Positions 20,526 to 28,929 are shown, counted from the first letter of the stretch. The stretch is 64,000 nt of DNA from Paenibacillus protaetiae (GCF_004135365.1 NZ_CP035492.1:2168501-2232500); one strand, 5' to 3'. A program made the numbers and translations. Notes: a model not told the origin generated them from the letters alone.

Positions 20526-20971
20526 TAGAAGCCGCCGTTTGGATATCCTTTGCCAAAGCCGTTTCCATAGCCGTTGCTGTAGCCTTTCGGGCTGTAGCCG
20601 TAACCGCCGCCATAACCTTTGGGTCCGTAGCCGCCGCCTGGGCCATACCCACCTCCATAGCCTCCGCCATACCCGCTCGGGCCGTACCCGCCACCGCCGC
20701 AGCCTCCTCCGCAGCCGCCGCCAAATCCACCTCCGAAACCTCCAAAGAAAAATGGCAGCGTGCCGATGGCAAGCAAATCAAATAAGACAAGCGGCAGCAA
20801 AAACGCCCGTGTCTGCACCGTTTTGCCGTCTCTCGGAGGAAGCGGTGAAATATACAAATGGTCGCCCCGTATTTCTACAAGCTTGCCCGTTACAACCGAC
20901 CGGTCTTTGCGGACTGCATATATTTCTTTACCAACCAGCTTTATTGCCTGCTCTCTAGAAACCTTGCTCAT
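20522..20971 (-). CDS. Glycine-rich membrane-associated protein
   Basis: A 149-residue protein in three parts. Residues 1-52 are a small beta-rich segment (VGKEIYAVRKDRSVVTGKLV) that could be Sm-like. A hydrophobic stretch (about 57-77) follows, then a tail of some 70 residues made of Gly, Tyr and a few Cys, Pro and Ser in GGGYGP/GYGGGYG repeats. Proteins of this build are seen in spore-formers and may be spore-coat or envelope components, but I cannot name a family. AAGGAGG precedes the ATG. It is divergent from pspA and shares the intergenic region with the SigmaW-type promoter. Confidence 0.75.
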   Translation of the reverse strand: MSKVSREQAIKLVGKEIYAVRKDRSVVTGKLVEIRGDHLYISPLPPRDGKTVQTRAFLLPLVLFDLLAIGTLPFFFGGFGGGFGGGCGGGCGGGGYGPSGYGGGYGGGYGPGGGYGPKGYGGGYGYSPKGYSNGYGNGFGKGYPNGGFY

Positions 20972-21111
20972 GAGAACTCCTCCTTTCCCGTTGTTCTTCA
21001 GTTTATTCCCATCTACAATCTTTGGACTGTTCGTTCGTCCACGCAGGAAAAATTGGATGGGGCAATGAATAGATATAGAGCGATGTGTGCCGCAGCCGGC
21101 ATAAAATTTAT

Positions 21112-21137
21112 TGAAACGGGATGCGCCTTTTGTCGTA
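21112..21137 (+). promoter_or_regulatory. ECF (SigmaW-type) promoter of the pspA operon
   Basis: TGAAAC (21112-21117), exactly 16 bases, then CGTA (21134-21137). This matches the Bacillus SigmaW/ECF envelope-stress consensus perfectly. It lies 47 bases before the pspA start. Confidence 0.85.
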
Positions 21138-21184
21138 TATCATCTCATCGGTGCCAAAATTAAAAACCTCGGGAGGATAACCAT

Positions 21185-21856
21185 ATGTCCATATTCAAAC
21201 GTTTACGCGACCTCACTTTATCCAACGTGTATGCCCTGATCGAAAAAGCGGAAGACCCCATCAAGCTGACGGACCAGTATATCCGCGACATGCAAGAAGA
21301 TTTGGAGGATGCGGAGAAAGCAGTAGCAGCTCAAATCGCGCTTGAGAAAAAATTCAAACAGCTGTATGAGGAACAAACACAGCTGGTCGAAAAACGCACG
21401 GAGCAGGCGCATATCGCAGCGCAGGCGCAAAACATCGACTTGGCGCGCAGAGCGCTGGAAGAAAAAAATGCTGCCGAAAGCAAAGCGGCCGAATATAAAG
21501 CAAGCTTTGACCAAAACAAAGCGCTTGCCGATAATCTTCGCGAAAAGCTGGATGAAATGCGCAAGCAGCTGACCGAAATGAAAAACAAACGCGAAACGAT
21601 TGCCGCCCGCTACAATGCAGCGAAAGCGCAGGAGCAAATTAACAAGTCGATGGCCGGCTTCAGCACCGACAGCGCGGCATCCGGCTTGAAGCGCATGGAA
21701 GAAAAAATGCTGCAAATGGAAGCTCGCGCCGAGGCCAGCAACGAGCTGAATGCTTCCAAGGGCAAATCGCTGGATGAAGAATTTGCGAACTTGAACAAAA
21801 ACAAAGCCGTTGAAGATGAGCTTGCGGCTCTTTTGAAGCAATACGAGCAAAAATAA
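21185..21856 (+). CDS. pspA: Phage-shock protein A / LiaH family
   Basis: A 223-residue, almost wholly helical coiled-coil protein of the PspA/IM30/LiaH (ESCRT-III-like) family, which binds stressed membranes from the cytoplasm. The N-terminal amphipathic segment MSIFKRLRDLTLSNV is typical, as is DPIKLTDQYIRDMQ. GGGAGG precedes the ATG. It leads a rightward group of four genes. The SigmaW-type promoter upstream matches the control of pspA in Bacillus subtilis. A GC-rich hairpin (TCCGCCGG/CCGGCGGA) in the gap after the gene may reduce downstream expression. Confidence 0.93.
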   Translation: MSIFKRLRDLTLSNVYALIEKAEDPIKLTDQYIRDMQEDLEDAEKAVAAQIALEKKFKQLYEEQTQLVEKRTEQAHIAAQAQNIDLARRALEEKNAAESKAAEYKASFDQNKALADNLREKLDEMRKQLTEMKNKRETIAARYNAAKAQEQINKSMAGFSTDSAASGLKRMEEKMLQMEARAEASNELNASKGKSLDEEFANLNKNKAVEDELAALLKQYEQK

Positions 21857-21980
21857 CGGCTTACGCTGCGCTGTATACAGCGTGATGGTCCGCCGGAGCG
21901 CAGATCGGCCAGATCGTGCACCGGCGGATTTGCTTTGAGAAGCAGTAACGGCTCCATTATAAACATGCAGGAGGGTTCCT

Positions 21981-22382
21981 ATGGATTGGATCGAAATTGC
22001 ACGCATTCCGGTATGGGCCGTGTTCGGATCAGTGCTTCTGCTCGTACTGATGCTGCTGGATTCATTAACTACCAAATACAAGGATTTACAGGAAATACGC
22101 GACGGCAATACGGCGGTCACGGTACGGTTTGTCATGAAGCTTGCGGCGCAAGCGTATATTTTAGGACAATCCATTCATAAGTCGGGAGATATCGGGGAAG
22201 CGCTTATTATTTCCGTCGTGTCATTTGTTATCCTGATGCTGATGGAATGGCTGTTCCGTTTCGGGCTGTCTGCAGCCAGCCGGATCAAGCTGGAGGATGG
22301 CATCCATGAAGGCAAAATCAACTACGCTTTGTTCGCCGGCTCCATCCATCTGGCGGGTGCGCTGATCATCGGCGCGGTATAA
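21981..22382 (+). CDS. Small membrane protein, DUF350-like
   Basis: A 133-residue protein with four hydrophobic segments (about 11-27, 47-62, 71-92, 112-132). The internal two-fold pattern of GN-A-V..., Ala/Gly-rich helix pairs fits the DUF350 family (YjfL-like), small membrane proteins often encoded beside PspA homologues. GGAGGGTTCCT precedes the ATG. The assignment to DUF350 is by pattern and context, so moderate. Confidence 0.7.
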   Translation: MDWIEIARIPVWAVFGSVLLLVLMLLDSLTTKYKDLQEIRDGNTAVTVRFVMKLAAQAYILGQSIHKSGDIGEALIISVVSFVILMLMEWLFRFGLSAASRIKLEDGIHEGKINYALFAGSIHLAGALIIGAV

Positions 22383-22417
22383 CCCGGAGCAGAAGCTGAA
22401 ATAAGGAGATTACGCTT

Positions 22418-22921
22418 ATGAGCTTATTTAAACGTGTAAAAAACTTGATCGCCAAACCCGAACCGATCAAAGAGGAAAAAAGCATTTTGTCATTAACGGC
22501 AGGCGACGTATGCGAAGTATCGCTTGTGACGTACCAGGTAACCGGCAGAACGCAAAACCGGAGCCGCAATGCCGTGCTGCTTACGCTGCAGGACGGCACG
22601 GACATTAAATATTTGGCGGTGGAGGAACGCGAGCGCACCGTCTACGAGCTATACGAACCCATCGACGGCCGGCTCGACTCGGTGGAGGAAGTGCCAACCA
22701 TCCTGGAACTGGATGACAGAAGTTACCACTTGGAAGAACAGTATTCCGGTTTTATTGTATGTACAGGCAAAACCCCGTTTAAGCAGGGCGGCGAGCAGTA
22801 TGTCTGGTCTTATCAGTCCGATGACATGAAGCTGGTCCGCATCGAATGGCAGGACGGCCGGTTTATGCTGTATGCGGGCGAGAAGGTGCTGCCGGCCGAC
22901 GTCCGCGTGCTGCGCGGCTGA
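22418..22921 (+). CDS. DUF4178 protein
   Basis: A 167-residue cytoplasmic, beta-rich protein matching DUF4178 (LTAGDVCEVSLVTYQVTGRT; YLAVEERERTVYELYEPID; YHLEEQYSG). DUF4178 genes recur next to pspA, DUF350 and polyamine-related genes, but the function is unknown. AAGGAGATTACGCTT precedes the ATG. The last 7 codons and the stop lie inside the first copy of a roughly 40-bp tandem duplication (22898-22977). Confidence 0.8.
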   Translation: MSLFKRVKNLIAKPEPIKEEKSILSLTAGDVCEVSLVTYQVTGRTQNRSRNAVLLTLQDGTDIKYLAVEERERTVYELYEPIDGRLDSVEEVPTILELDDRSYHLEEQYSGFIVCTGKTPFKQGGEQYVWSYQSDDMKLVRIEWQDGRFMLYAGEKVLPADVRVLRG

Positions 22922-22977
22922 TGCCATTGCGCTGCTGACGTCCGCATGCTCTGCGCGGCTGATGCCAATGCGCTGCC
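22898..22977 (+). repeat. Tandem duplication at the 3' end of the DUF4178 gene
   Basis: Copy 1 (22898-22936) and copy 2 (22937-22977) share the order GACGTCCGC, TGCGCGGCTGATGCCA and ATGCGCTGC or TTGCGCTGC. They differ by two substitutions and a 2-base insertion. Both include the TGA stop. A partial third start (GCTGCCGGGCCGG) follows. Confidence 0.8.
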
Positions 22978-23047
22978 GGGCCGGTACACGGCGTCTACCG
23001 CTGTCATAGCAGCTTTTTAACGAACTCCGCACCAAGGAGGGATCGAT

Positions 23048-23827
23048 TTGAACAATCGCTGGCTACATGCCATTAAAATTGTTATTATACTCAGCTTTAT
23101 CGTACCGATGCTGGCGGCATGCGGAATCGGCGATTCCATCAAGGAAAACTATCCGCTTGTATCCGCAAGCGGCTCCGGCAGCCAGACCTCTTATGTGTAC
23201 CGTGCAGCCGGAGAGACCGTGCCGCAGGTCGCTGCCAAGCTTGCCGATCAGAAGCATCCCGAGCAGCAGTCGGAACAAAGCGGCGACCGGATGTTTCTCG
23301 TCTACCCGGACGAAATCATTAACCTGCAAAAATCGCCCGATAACCCGGCAGACACGCTAATTGAGGTTGATTCCAAGTCATACGTTCAGCATAATTATAA
23401 TCCGTCTTTCCTGGAAGGTTATTTGCTGGCCAGCGTAATCGGCAGCTTGTTCGACCACGGCAAGTACAGCGGCGGCGATTACCGCGGCTACTCCAGCAAA
23501 GATACTTATCAGCCGCAGACGAAATACCGGACGCCTACCGAACAGGATAAAAAAGCCGCACCGCCGGTTACAGTAAACAAAACAGGCTCCATCTTCAAGC
23601 GGTCCAAAACGGCGGATTCCACAGCCGTCGGAAGCGGCTCTTCCGACTCCGGATCTACATCATCAAAAGTCGGCAAAATATTGCGTAACGACAAAAGCAG
23701 CTCCAGCCTCGGATCGGGATCAAGCAGCAAGTCCAGCAGCAAATCAAGCGGCGGCGTGCTCAAAAAGAAAAGCTATTCGGCGCCCAAAGTAAAAATGGGC
23801 CGAAGCAAAATAACAAGACGACGGTGA
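23048..23827 (+). CDS. DUF4247 lipoprotein
   Basis: A 259-residue secreted lipoprotein. The signal peptide ends in a lipobox PMLAAC with Cys25 as the lipidation site. The DUF4247 core spans about 35-140 (GETVPQVAAKLADQKHPEQQ; RMFLVYPDEIINLQ; VQHNYNPSFLEGYLLASVIG). The rest is a Ser/Lys-rich low-complexity tail. The start is TTG at 23048, with AAGGAGG seven bases upstream. It is last in the pspA group and would place one component outside the membrane. The terminator hairpin overlaps the stop codon. Confidence 0.85.
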   Translation: MNNRWLHAIKIVIILSFIVPMLAACGIGDSIKENYPLVSASGSGSQTSYVYRAAGETVPQVAAKLADQKHPEQQSEQSGDRMFLVYPDEIINLQKSPDNPADTLIEVDSKSYVQHNYNPSFLEGYLLASVIGSLFDHGKYSGGDYRGYSSKDTYQPQTKYRTPTEQDKKAAPPVTVNKTGSIFKRSKTADSTAVGSGSSDSGSTSSKVGKILRNDKSSSSLGSGSSSKSSSKSSGGVLKKKSYSAPKVKMGRSKITRRR

Positions 23828-23857
23828 TGTCAGCATCCACCGTCGTCTTTCTTTTTC
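23817..23857 (+). terminator. Terminator of the pspA operon
   Basis: AGACGACGGTG-ATG...CAT-CCACCGTCGTCT stem followed by TTCTTTTT. The stop codon of the DUF4247 gene lies in the left arm. Confidence 0.85.
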
Positions 23858-23871
23858 CCCCGCAGCGGACA

Positions 23872-23914
23872 TAAAAAAGAAGGTTGTCCGGCTCTTGTCG
23901 AGCAGACAACCTTC
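23872..23914 (-). terminator. Terminator of infC-rpmI-rplT
   Basis: GAAGGTTGTC (23879-23888) pairs with GACAACCTTC (23905-23914), with an inner GCTC/GAGC. On the minus strand it is followed by TTTTTTAT. It sits 10 bases beyond the rplT stop. Confidence 0.85.
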
Positions 23915-23923
23915 CGTCACGCA

Positions 23924-24283
23924 CTAGGCGTTGATGTTTTGTTTTGCTACGCCAGCCAGGGAGTTGAACGCGCCAATGTCGTTCACTGCCAGGTCAGCCA
24001 GCATTTTGCGGTTTACTTGTACGCCAGCCAGTTTCAGGCCGTACATGAATTTGCTGTAGGACAGGCCGTTTTGGCGAGCTGCAGCGTTGATACGAACGAT
24101 CCACAGTTTGCGGAAGTCGCGTTTAACTTGGCGACGGTCGCGGTATGCGTACAGAAGCGATTTGTTAACTTGCTCTTTTGCTGTTTTAAATAAACGGTGT
24201 TTGGAACCGAAATAACCTTTTGCGAGCTTCAGAATTCTTTTGCGACGACGAGTGCGGACAAAACCGCCTTTAACTCTTGCCAT
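23924..24283 (-). CDS. rplT: 50S ribosomal protein L20
   Basis: A 119-residue ribosomal protein that binds 23S rRNA early in 50S assembly. The basic N-terminal extension ([26 protein letters not shown] split at the usual positions) and the C-terminal globular part are complete. In Bacillus, L20 also represses its own operon by binding the infC leader; the leader upstream of infC here looks equivalent. GGAGG precedes the ATG. It is last of the three genes. Confidence 0.98.
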   Translation of the reverse strand: MARVKGGFVRTRRRKRILKLAKGYFGSKHRLFKTAKEQVNKSLLYAYRDRRQVKRDFRKLWIVRINAAARQNGLSYSKFMYGLKLAGVQVNRKMLADLAVNDIGAFNSLAGVAKQNINA

Positions 24284-24325
24284 GAGTGGAAACCTCCTGT
24301 GGGTTGAATTTATTCGATATTGCTA

Positions 24326-24526
24326 TTATTTCAGGTTGGAAAGGCCTTGTTTCAGACGACGTACGTCGCCTGGTGCCATGAGCGGATGCTCAGCCAGACC
24401 GCGTTTTTGACGTCCGGATTTGTGGGAAAGCAAGTGGTTTCTGAACGCTTTGTAGCGTTTCACTTTACCCGTACCAGTAATTTTGAAACGGTCTTTCAAA
24501 CTGCTGTGTGTTTTCATCTTAGGCAT
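24326..24526 (-). CDS. rpmI: 50S ribosomal protein L35
   Basis: A 66-residue basic ribosomal protein with the full family sequence ([40 protein letters not shown]). It lies between infC (23 bases upstream) and rplT (42 bases downstream) in the universally conserved order. AAGGAGGATAATTCAC precedes the ATG. Confidence 0.98.
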   Translation of the reverse strand: MPKMKTHSSLKDRFKITGTGKVKRYKAFRNHLLSHKSGRQKRGLAEHPLMAPGDVRRLKQGLSNLK

Positions 24527-24549
24527 GTGAATTATCCTCCTTAAGGGTT

Positions 24550-25065
24550 TTAGCTGCTGCTCTTCGGTGCCAGAATCATGATCATTGCGCGGCCTTCCAG
24601 CTTTGGAGCACGCTCAATGACGCACAAATCGGCAACTTCTTGAGAAAGGCGTTCCAGCACGCGCTGACCGATCGCTGCATGCGCAATTTCACGGCCGCGG
24701 AAGCGGACAGAAGCTTTCACTTTGTCGCCTTCGCCAAGAAACTTCACGACGTTGCGATATTTCGTTTGATAATCGTGTTCGTCGATATTGGCGCGGAACC
24801 AAACTTCCTTCACGTCAACAACTTTCTGATTCTTGCGTGCTTCCTTCTCTTTCTTCTGCTGCTCGTAACGGAATTTTCCATAGTCCATTATCCGACATAC
24901 AGGCGGTTTGGCCGCAGGAGCGACGTTCACCAGATCCAGATTCAAGTCCGCAGCGAGCTGCAAAGCTTCTCGAACCGGTTTGATGCCGATCTGTTCGCCG
25001 TCCGCTCCAACTACACGTACTTCTCTAGCCCGAATCTCATCGTTAATTTGATGTTCTCTGCTAAT
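24550..25065 (-). CDS. infC: Translation initiation factor IF-3, AUU start
   Basis: A 171-residue initiation factor that keeps ribosomal subunits apart and checks start-codon fidelity. The N-domain includes [14 protein letters not shown] and [20 protein letters not shown]; the C-domain ends in [12 protein letters not shown] place the start at ATT (25065-25063) because GGAGGTGG lies six bases upstream and the protein then begins at the family's usual point ([12 protein letters not shown]). An AUU start is a known feature of infC and underlies autoregulation. An upstream ORF start at 25098 would add 11 atypical residues. Confidence 0.95.
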   Translation of the reverse strand: MSREHQINDEIRAREVRVVGADGEQIGIKPVREALQLAADLNLDLVNVAPAAKPPVCRIMDYGKFRYEQQKKEKEARKNQKVVDVKEVWFRANIDEHDYQTKYRNVVKFLGEGDKVKASVRFRGREIAHAAIGQRVLERLSQEVADLCVIERAPKLEGRAMIMILAPKSSS

Positions 25066-25102
25066 GATTTGCCACCTCCATATTAAATGCCTGACCATAC
25101 AC

Positions 25103-25294
25103 TGAAAAATAAAAAAATGCGGACTCAGCGAGCCCGCATCTCATAACCGTTCATTAGCGCCGCTCTCCAGTCCGTTTCATGCCGGAGGAAGAACAGCATC
25201 ATCGATTAATGTCGCAAAACCAGCCGGTTGCTCCGGAAGGTGAGAAGCGGGCGCTTCTTCTTGCAGCGTCAGTTGTCATTTGGAATACTCAGTG
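25103..25294 (-). ncRNA. L20-type leader with transcription attenuator
   Basis: About 190 bases of minus-strand leader between the promoter and infC, rich in complementary GC segments. It ends in a terminator hairpin, ATGCGGGCTC/GAGTCCGCAT (25117-25139), followed by TTTTTTTATTTTT about 40 bases before the infC start. The position and terminator fit the L20 leader of Firmicutes, in which L20 binding promotes termination. I could not verify the L20-binding fold base by base. Confidence 0.75.
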
Positions 25295-25324
25295 AATATA
25301 TCATAGCCAAGTATGCCGTGTCAA
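25295..25324 (-). promoter_or_regulatory. SigmaA promoter of infC-rpmI-rplT
   Basis: On the minus strand, TTGACA (25324-25319), an 18-base spacer and TATATT (25300-25295). It lies just after the stop of the upstream glycosyltransferase gene. Confidence 0.8.
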
Positions 25325-25339
25325 ACTCTTTTTGCAGGA

Positions 25340-26578
25340 TTACAGCTGCTTGCTTTGCACATCCTCCAGGCGAATGACGCGCGTATGCTGCGTATGGCTC
25401 CATGTTTTGTTGTTTTGCGTAAAAAACGCATGGACCGTAACCGGCCACCACGACAGCAGGAACAGCGGGAACGTAATGAGCCGGAAGTATTGCTTCCACT
25501 CGACGCGCTCCAGCATCATCGCAAGCGGCGTCTGCATCAGCACGTATGCCATATACGGAATGGTCAGCCAGATCGGCAGCAAGCCGTATACCGAAGTCAG
25601 ATGCGGTTCGCCCGGCAAAATCATATCGCCGTAATAAACAACGCCGATAAAGAAGCCGGCCAGGAAGTTGTAGCCGTTGAAGATATACAGGGCGGCATCG
25701 ATTTTCACCATGCTCCGCTCTTTAATCCCCTGCCACAGCACCGGCAGCAAATATTTGCGCGTCACGTCAAAATGCCCCTGCATCCAGCGAAGGCGCTGCC
25801 TTGCGGACGCGCGGAACGTAATCGGCTTCTCGTCGTACACTTTGGCATCGAAATTGAATTTCGGGTAAATGCCGCGCTGAATGCAGCGGACCGTAAATTC
25901 CAAGTCCTCGACGAGGCTTGTAGCGCCCCAGCCCATTTCTTTCAGCAAAGCGGCGTCAAAGCACATGCCGGTGCCGCCCAAAAAGTTGGAGAGGCCCAAA
26001 TTGTAGCGCGGCAGCTGCCACAGCCGGTTGCAGAACCAGTAGTTGATGGCGTTGGCCGAGCTGACCCACGAGTCGTTTGGATTTTTTGTATCCAAATAAC
26101 CTTGGATCACTTTCGCTCCGTTGCACAAGTCATTGTTCATGTAATCGAGGAAGTCTGTCGCCACCAAGTTGTCCGCGTCGAAAATAACAACGCCGTCATA
26201 GCTGCGTTTCATCTTCCAAAGTTCCTTCAGCATCCATTCCACCGCGTAACCTTTACCGCGCAGATTCGGATTGGTGCGTTCGCAGGCGTATACGCCCTCG
26301 TAGCTCTTCACTACGCTGACGGTGCCGTCTGTGCAGTTGTCGCAAATGACAAAGATGTCGAACAGCTCGCGCGGGTATTTCAGCTTCAGCAGGTTTTCGA
26401 TCAATGCGCCGACAACCTGCTCCTCATTATGTGCCGCAATGAGCAGCGCAAACGATTTTTTAGGCGCGTGCGTAATGGTTTCCTTTTTGCGGCGCCAGCC
26501 GAAAAAGGACAGAAACAGCTGGTACAAGCCCAGTAAAGCAAAAGCGATTTGAAGCACTAGCATAATGGTGTTAAACAT
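25340..26578 (-). CDS. Family 2 glycosyltransferase, membrane processive type
   Basis: A 412-residue inner-membrane enzyme with one N-terminal transmembrane helix (about 5-27), a cytoplasmic GT-A domain and three C-terminal helices (about 300-395). The active-site motifs are DADN (nucleotide-sugar/metal), VEDLEF (catalytic base) and QRLRW, the set seen in cellulose-, chitin- and hyaluronan-synthase-like enzymes. The sugar and product are unknown. No c-di-GMP PilZ domain or operon partner is visible. AAGGGGG lies about 12 bases before the ATG, a somewhat long spacing. Confidence 0.85.
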   Translation of the reverse strand: MFNTIMLVLQIAFALLGLYQLFLSFFGWRRKKETITHAPKKSFALLIAAHNEEQVVGALIENLLKLKYPRELFDIFVICDNCTDGTVSVVKSYEGVYACERTNPNLRGKGYAVEWMLKELWKMKRSYDGVVIFDADNLVATDFLDYMNNDLCNGAKVIQGYLDTKNPNDSWVSSANAINYWFCNRLWQLPRYNLGLSNFLGGTGMCFDAALLKEMGWGATSLVEDLEFTVRCIQRGIYPKFNFDAKVYDEKPITFRASARQRLRWMQGHFDVTRKYLLPVLWQGIKERSMVKIDAALYIFNGYNFLAGFFIGVVYYGDMILPGEPHLTSVYGLLPIWLTIPYMAYVLMQTPLAMMLERVEWKQYFRLITFPLFLLSWWPVTVHAFFTQNNKTWSHTQHTRVIRLEDVQSKQL

Positions 26579-26931
26579 GGTTTGGTGTTGCCCCCTTGAG
26601 ACCCCTTTTTTAATGTTGCCGATTCTGGTCCCGCTCCATGAAAAGCGGGCCGTCCGGCTTTCTCTTTGTTATCTCTTTTTTTATTTTTGGCATCTCTGCC
26701 CCACAGAGTGCCGAGATATTTACTGATTTTCCATTTGTTCTGCTTTTTTGTCAAAAGCGAAATCCAGTCCCTAACGGCTCAAACCATCCGGAAACCGGCA
26801 AAGAGCTGCAACAAAAAAGCGCATTGCCTCCATTTCCACCGCCTTTCCCTTATTTTCATTGGATTACAGCTCTTTTAGAACTTATGTCCTTACCAAACGA
26901 CAAAACCGCCCAAAAGGTTTCTTAAATTATT
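26579..26931. other. Intergenic region between two glycosyltransferase genes
   Basis: No convincing gene. Short open frames on both strands lack ribosome sites and recognisable products. The GT2 promoter should lie here on the minus strand. Near 26908-26928, AAACC/GGTTT could form a weak terminator for the upstream GT4 gene. Confidence 0.4.
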
Positions 26932-28131
26932 CTAATTTGCGATATGTCCAAGCGGCGGACGGCTGGTTTCGGACAATTCTATACAGTATTCGAACAATTG
27001 CGCAAATATGGCGTCCCAGGACTGATTAACGCTGTATGTTTTTCCTTCTTTGGCAAAAGAATCTGCCAGTTCTCTGTCCGCATACAGCCGTTCGAGAGCA
27101 TCGGCAAAATCAGAAGAATGGCCGGCCTCACATAAAAAACCAGTTTTTCCGTGCTGCACCGTATCTGTGACGCCGCCTTTATTGGCGCAAATAACAGGCG
27201 TGCCGCAAGCCATTGCCTCCAGCACAACGTTGCCGAATGTTTCCGTCGGCGAAGGAAACAGCAGCACATCCGCCGCTGCATAATACTGCTGCAGCGCCTC
27301 CTGCTGCTGAAAGCCGGCAAAACGGGCTTCGATCCCTTCCTTCCGGGCCAGTTCCTTGATAGCCGGAGCAGACGGGCCGTCACCGGCCAGCACAAGCACG
27401 GCCTTGCCTGTTATGCGCTGACGGAACTGATTAAACGCCTGAACGGCTACATCCACTTGTTTTTCAGGCGCCATACGTCCTGCATATAAAACGACGTAGG
27501 CGTCTTTGTCGATGCCAAGCTGCTCCTTCCATTGTCCGACATCTGCCTGGTCATGAAAACGGCTTGTATCAATGCCTCTGCTCCAGATCGACAATCGGTC
27601 CGCCTGCCAGCCGCGCTCAATCAGCTCGTTTCTGACCGAATGCGTCGGCACGAAGATTTGGCTGCAATCTTGATGGAACCAGTTCATATACCTCCATAAT
27701 AGTTTTTCCATCCATTGCAAATTGTAAAACGGCAAATATCGGTCGAAATTGGTATGATAAGAAGCCATAAGGGGAAGATTCAGCTTTTTGGCATAATGGA
27801 TGCCGCATAAGCCAAGATTGAAAGGAGTGGCTACATGAACCATCGTAGGCTGAAAGTCTTGCAGCGCTTTGCGGATATACCGCGGATTCGGCAAAGCCAT
27901 GCGGCATTCCGGATACATAAAAAAAGGAAGGCTGGCAAAGCGGGAAACCGAATTGGAGTTTTTGTAAGGCAAAGCGCCGGGCTGGGGACGGACGGCAATT
28001 TCGGTTGAAGGGGCAAACACTTTGCAGGCGACGCCTTGTTTTTCGAGGTACGCAATCCATCTTGCCAACGTGCGGGCCACACCATTGATCTCGGGTTCAT
28101 AAGTATCCGTAAACAACGCAAGTCGCATCAT
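26932..28131 (-). CDS. Family 4 glycosyltransferase
   Basis: A 399-residue GT-B glycosyltransferase. The N-terminal block LALFTDTYEPEINGVARTLARW is typical of the mannosyl- and glycolipid-transferase subgroup (PimB/MgtA/SqdX-like). The C-terminal donor-binding domain has the E-x7-E motif in ETFGNVVLEAMACGTPVI. It probably uses a nucleotide sugar to glycosylate a membrane lipid on the cytoplasmic face; the acceptor is unknown. GGAGG lies seven bases before the first of two ATG codons. Its 5' end faces a PAP2-phosphatase gene on the other strand. Confidence 0.85.
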   Translation of the reverse strand: MMRLALFTDTYEPEINGVARTLARWIAYLEKQGVACKVFAPSTEIAVRPQPGALPYKNSNSVSRFASLPFFMYPECRMALPNPRYIRKALQDFQPTMVHVATPFNLGLCGIHYAKKLNLPLMASYHTNFDRYLPFYNLQWMEKLLWRYMNWFHQDCSQIFVPTHSVRNELIERGWQADRLSIWSRGIDTSRFHDQADVGQWKEQLGIDKDAYVVLYAGRMAPEKQVDVAVQAFNQFRQRITGKAVLVLAGDGPSAPAIKELARKEGIEARFAGFQQQEALQQYYAAADVLLFPSPTETFGNVVLEAMACGTPVICANKGGVTDTVQHGKTGFLCEAGHSSDFADALERLYADRELADSFAKEGKTYSVNQSWDAIFAQLFEYCIELSETSRPPLGHIAN

Positions 28132-28368
28132 CGTACCGCCTCCGTATTAGGATTCCGGAGCAAGCCCCTTACCGGGTATAACGAATCCATATCGGGACCT
28201 GAAACGGATAAACCTTGATTTCAGGTTATTGTATCCCCTCATTGTTAATGTCAAATAAATATAAAGTGGAGATATTGTTAATTTGCGGCACTAACGCTTC
28301 CCTTAACATCCGGAGAACAAAAGCATGGTAGAATCCTATTGTAGAAATCAATAAGAGGGGGCAGCTGA

Positions 28369-28923
28369 GTGAGGAAGACAATCGGGTGGCTGAGAACGAG
28401 AGAACAGCAATTGCTTCTTTGGGCCAATCGAAGGCCTGCGTATAAGCGCAATGAATGGGTTGGCAGATGGCTTAGTCTAATTACGCATACCGGCGGCGCT
28501 ACCTTTACGCTTGCAACCGCATTGCTTGCGGCATGGCTAGCTCCTTCGCCATGGAACATAACCGGCTGGAAATGCCTGCTGGCCGTAATCATCAGCCACA
28601 TTCCCGTCGCCATCGTCAAACGAAAATTCCGGCGGCTCCGCCCTTATCAAGCATTGCCCGAAGTAAACACAGGCAAAAAACCGCTGAAGGACTCCTCTTT
28701 CCCTTCCGGGCATACTACAGCTATTTTTGCCTGGCTTATTCCGATTGTATTCATGAATATGTTCCTGGTCGTTATTGTACCGCTTGCGCTGCTGGTCGGC
28801 GTTTCCGTAGGCTGGTCCCGCATGTATTTGGGACTGCATTATCCTTCCGACGTTGCCGCAGGGGCCATGCTGGGCGCCACAACGGCCATCGCCGTCGAAT
28901 ACTTGTGGATGCCGTTTATTTAA
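28369..28923 (+). CDS. PAP2-family membrane phosphatase
   Basis: A 184-residue inner-membrane phosphatase. The three catalytic motifs are present: KRKFRRLRP, PSGH and SRMYLGLHYPSD, with the two histidines that form and break the phospho-enzyme. About five transmembrane segments are predicted. Likely substrates are undecaprenyl diphosphate or phosphatidic/phosphatidylglycerol phosphate; the sequence does not tell which. The start is GTG at 28369 with AGAGGGGG upstream. Its stop is six bases from the converging trmB stop. Confidence 0.88.
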   Translation: MRKTIGWLRTREQQLLLWANRRPAYKRNEWVGRWLSLITHTGGATFTLATALLAAWLAPSPWNITGWKCLLAVIISHIPVAIVKRKFRRLRPYQALPEVNTGKKPLKDSSFPSGHTTAIFAWLIPIVFMNMFLVVIVPLALLVGVSVGWSRMYLGLHYPSDVAAGAMLGATTAIAVEYLWMPFI

Positions 28924-28929
28924 AGCGCC

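Noticed and set aside
26638-26925. A 95-codon rightward open frame between the glycosyltransferases
   Set aside because: No ribosome site, Phe/Pro-rich random-looking product; region treated as intergenic.
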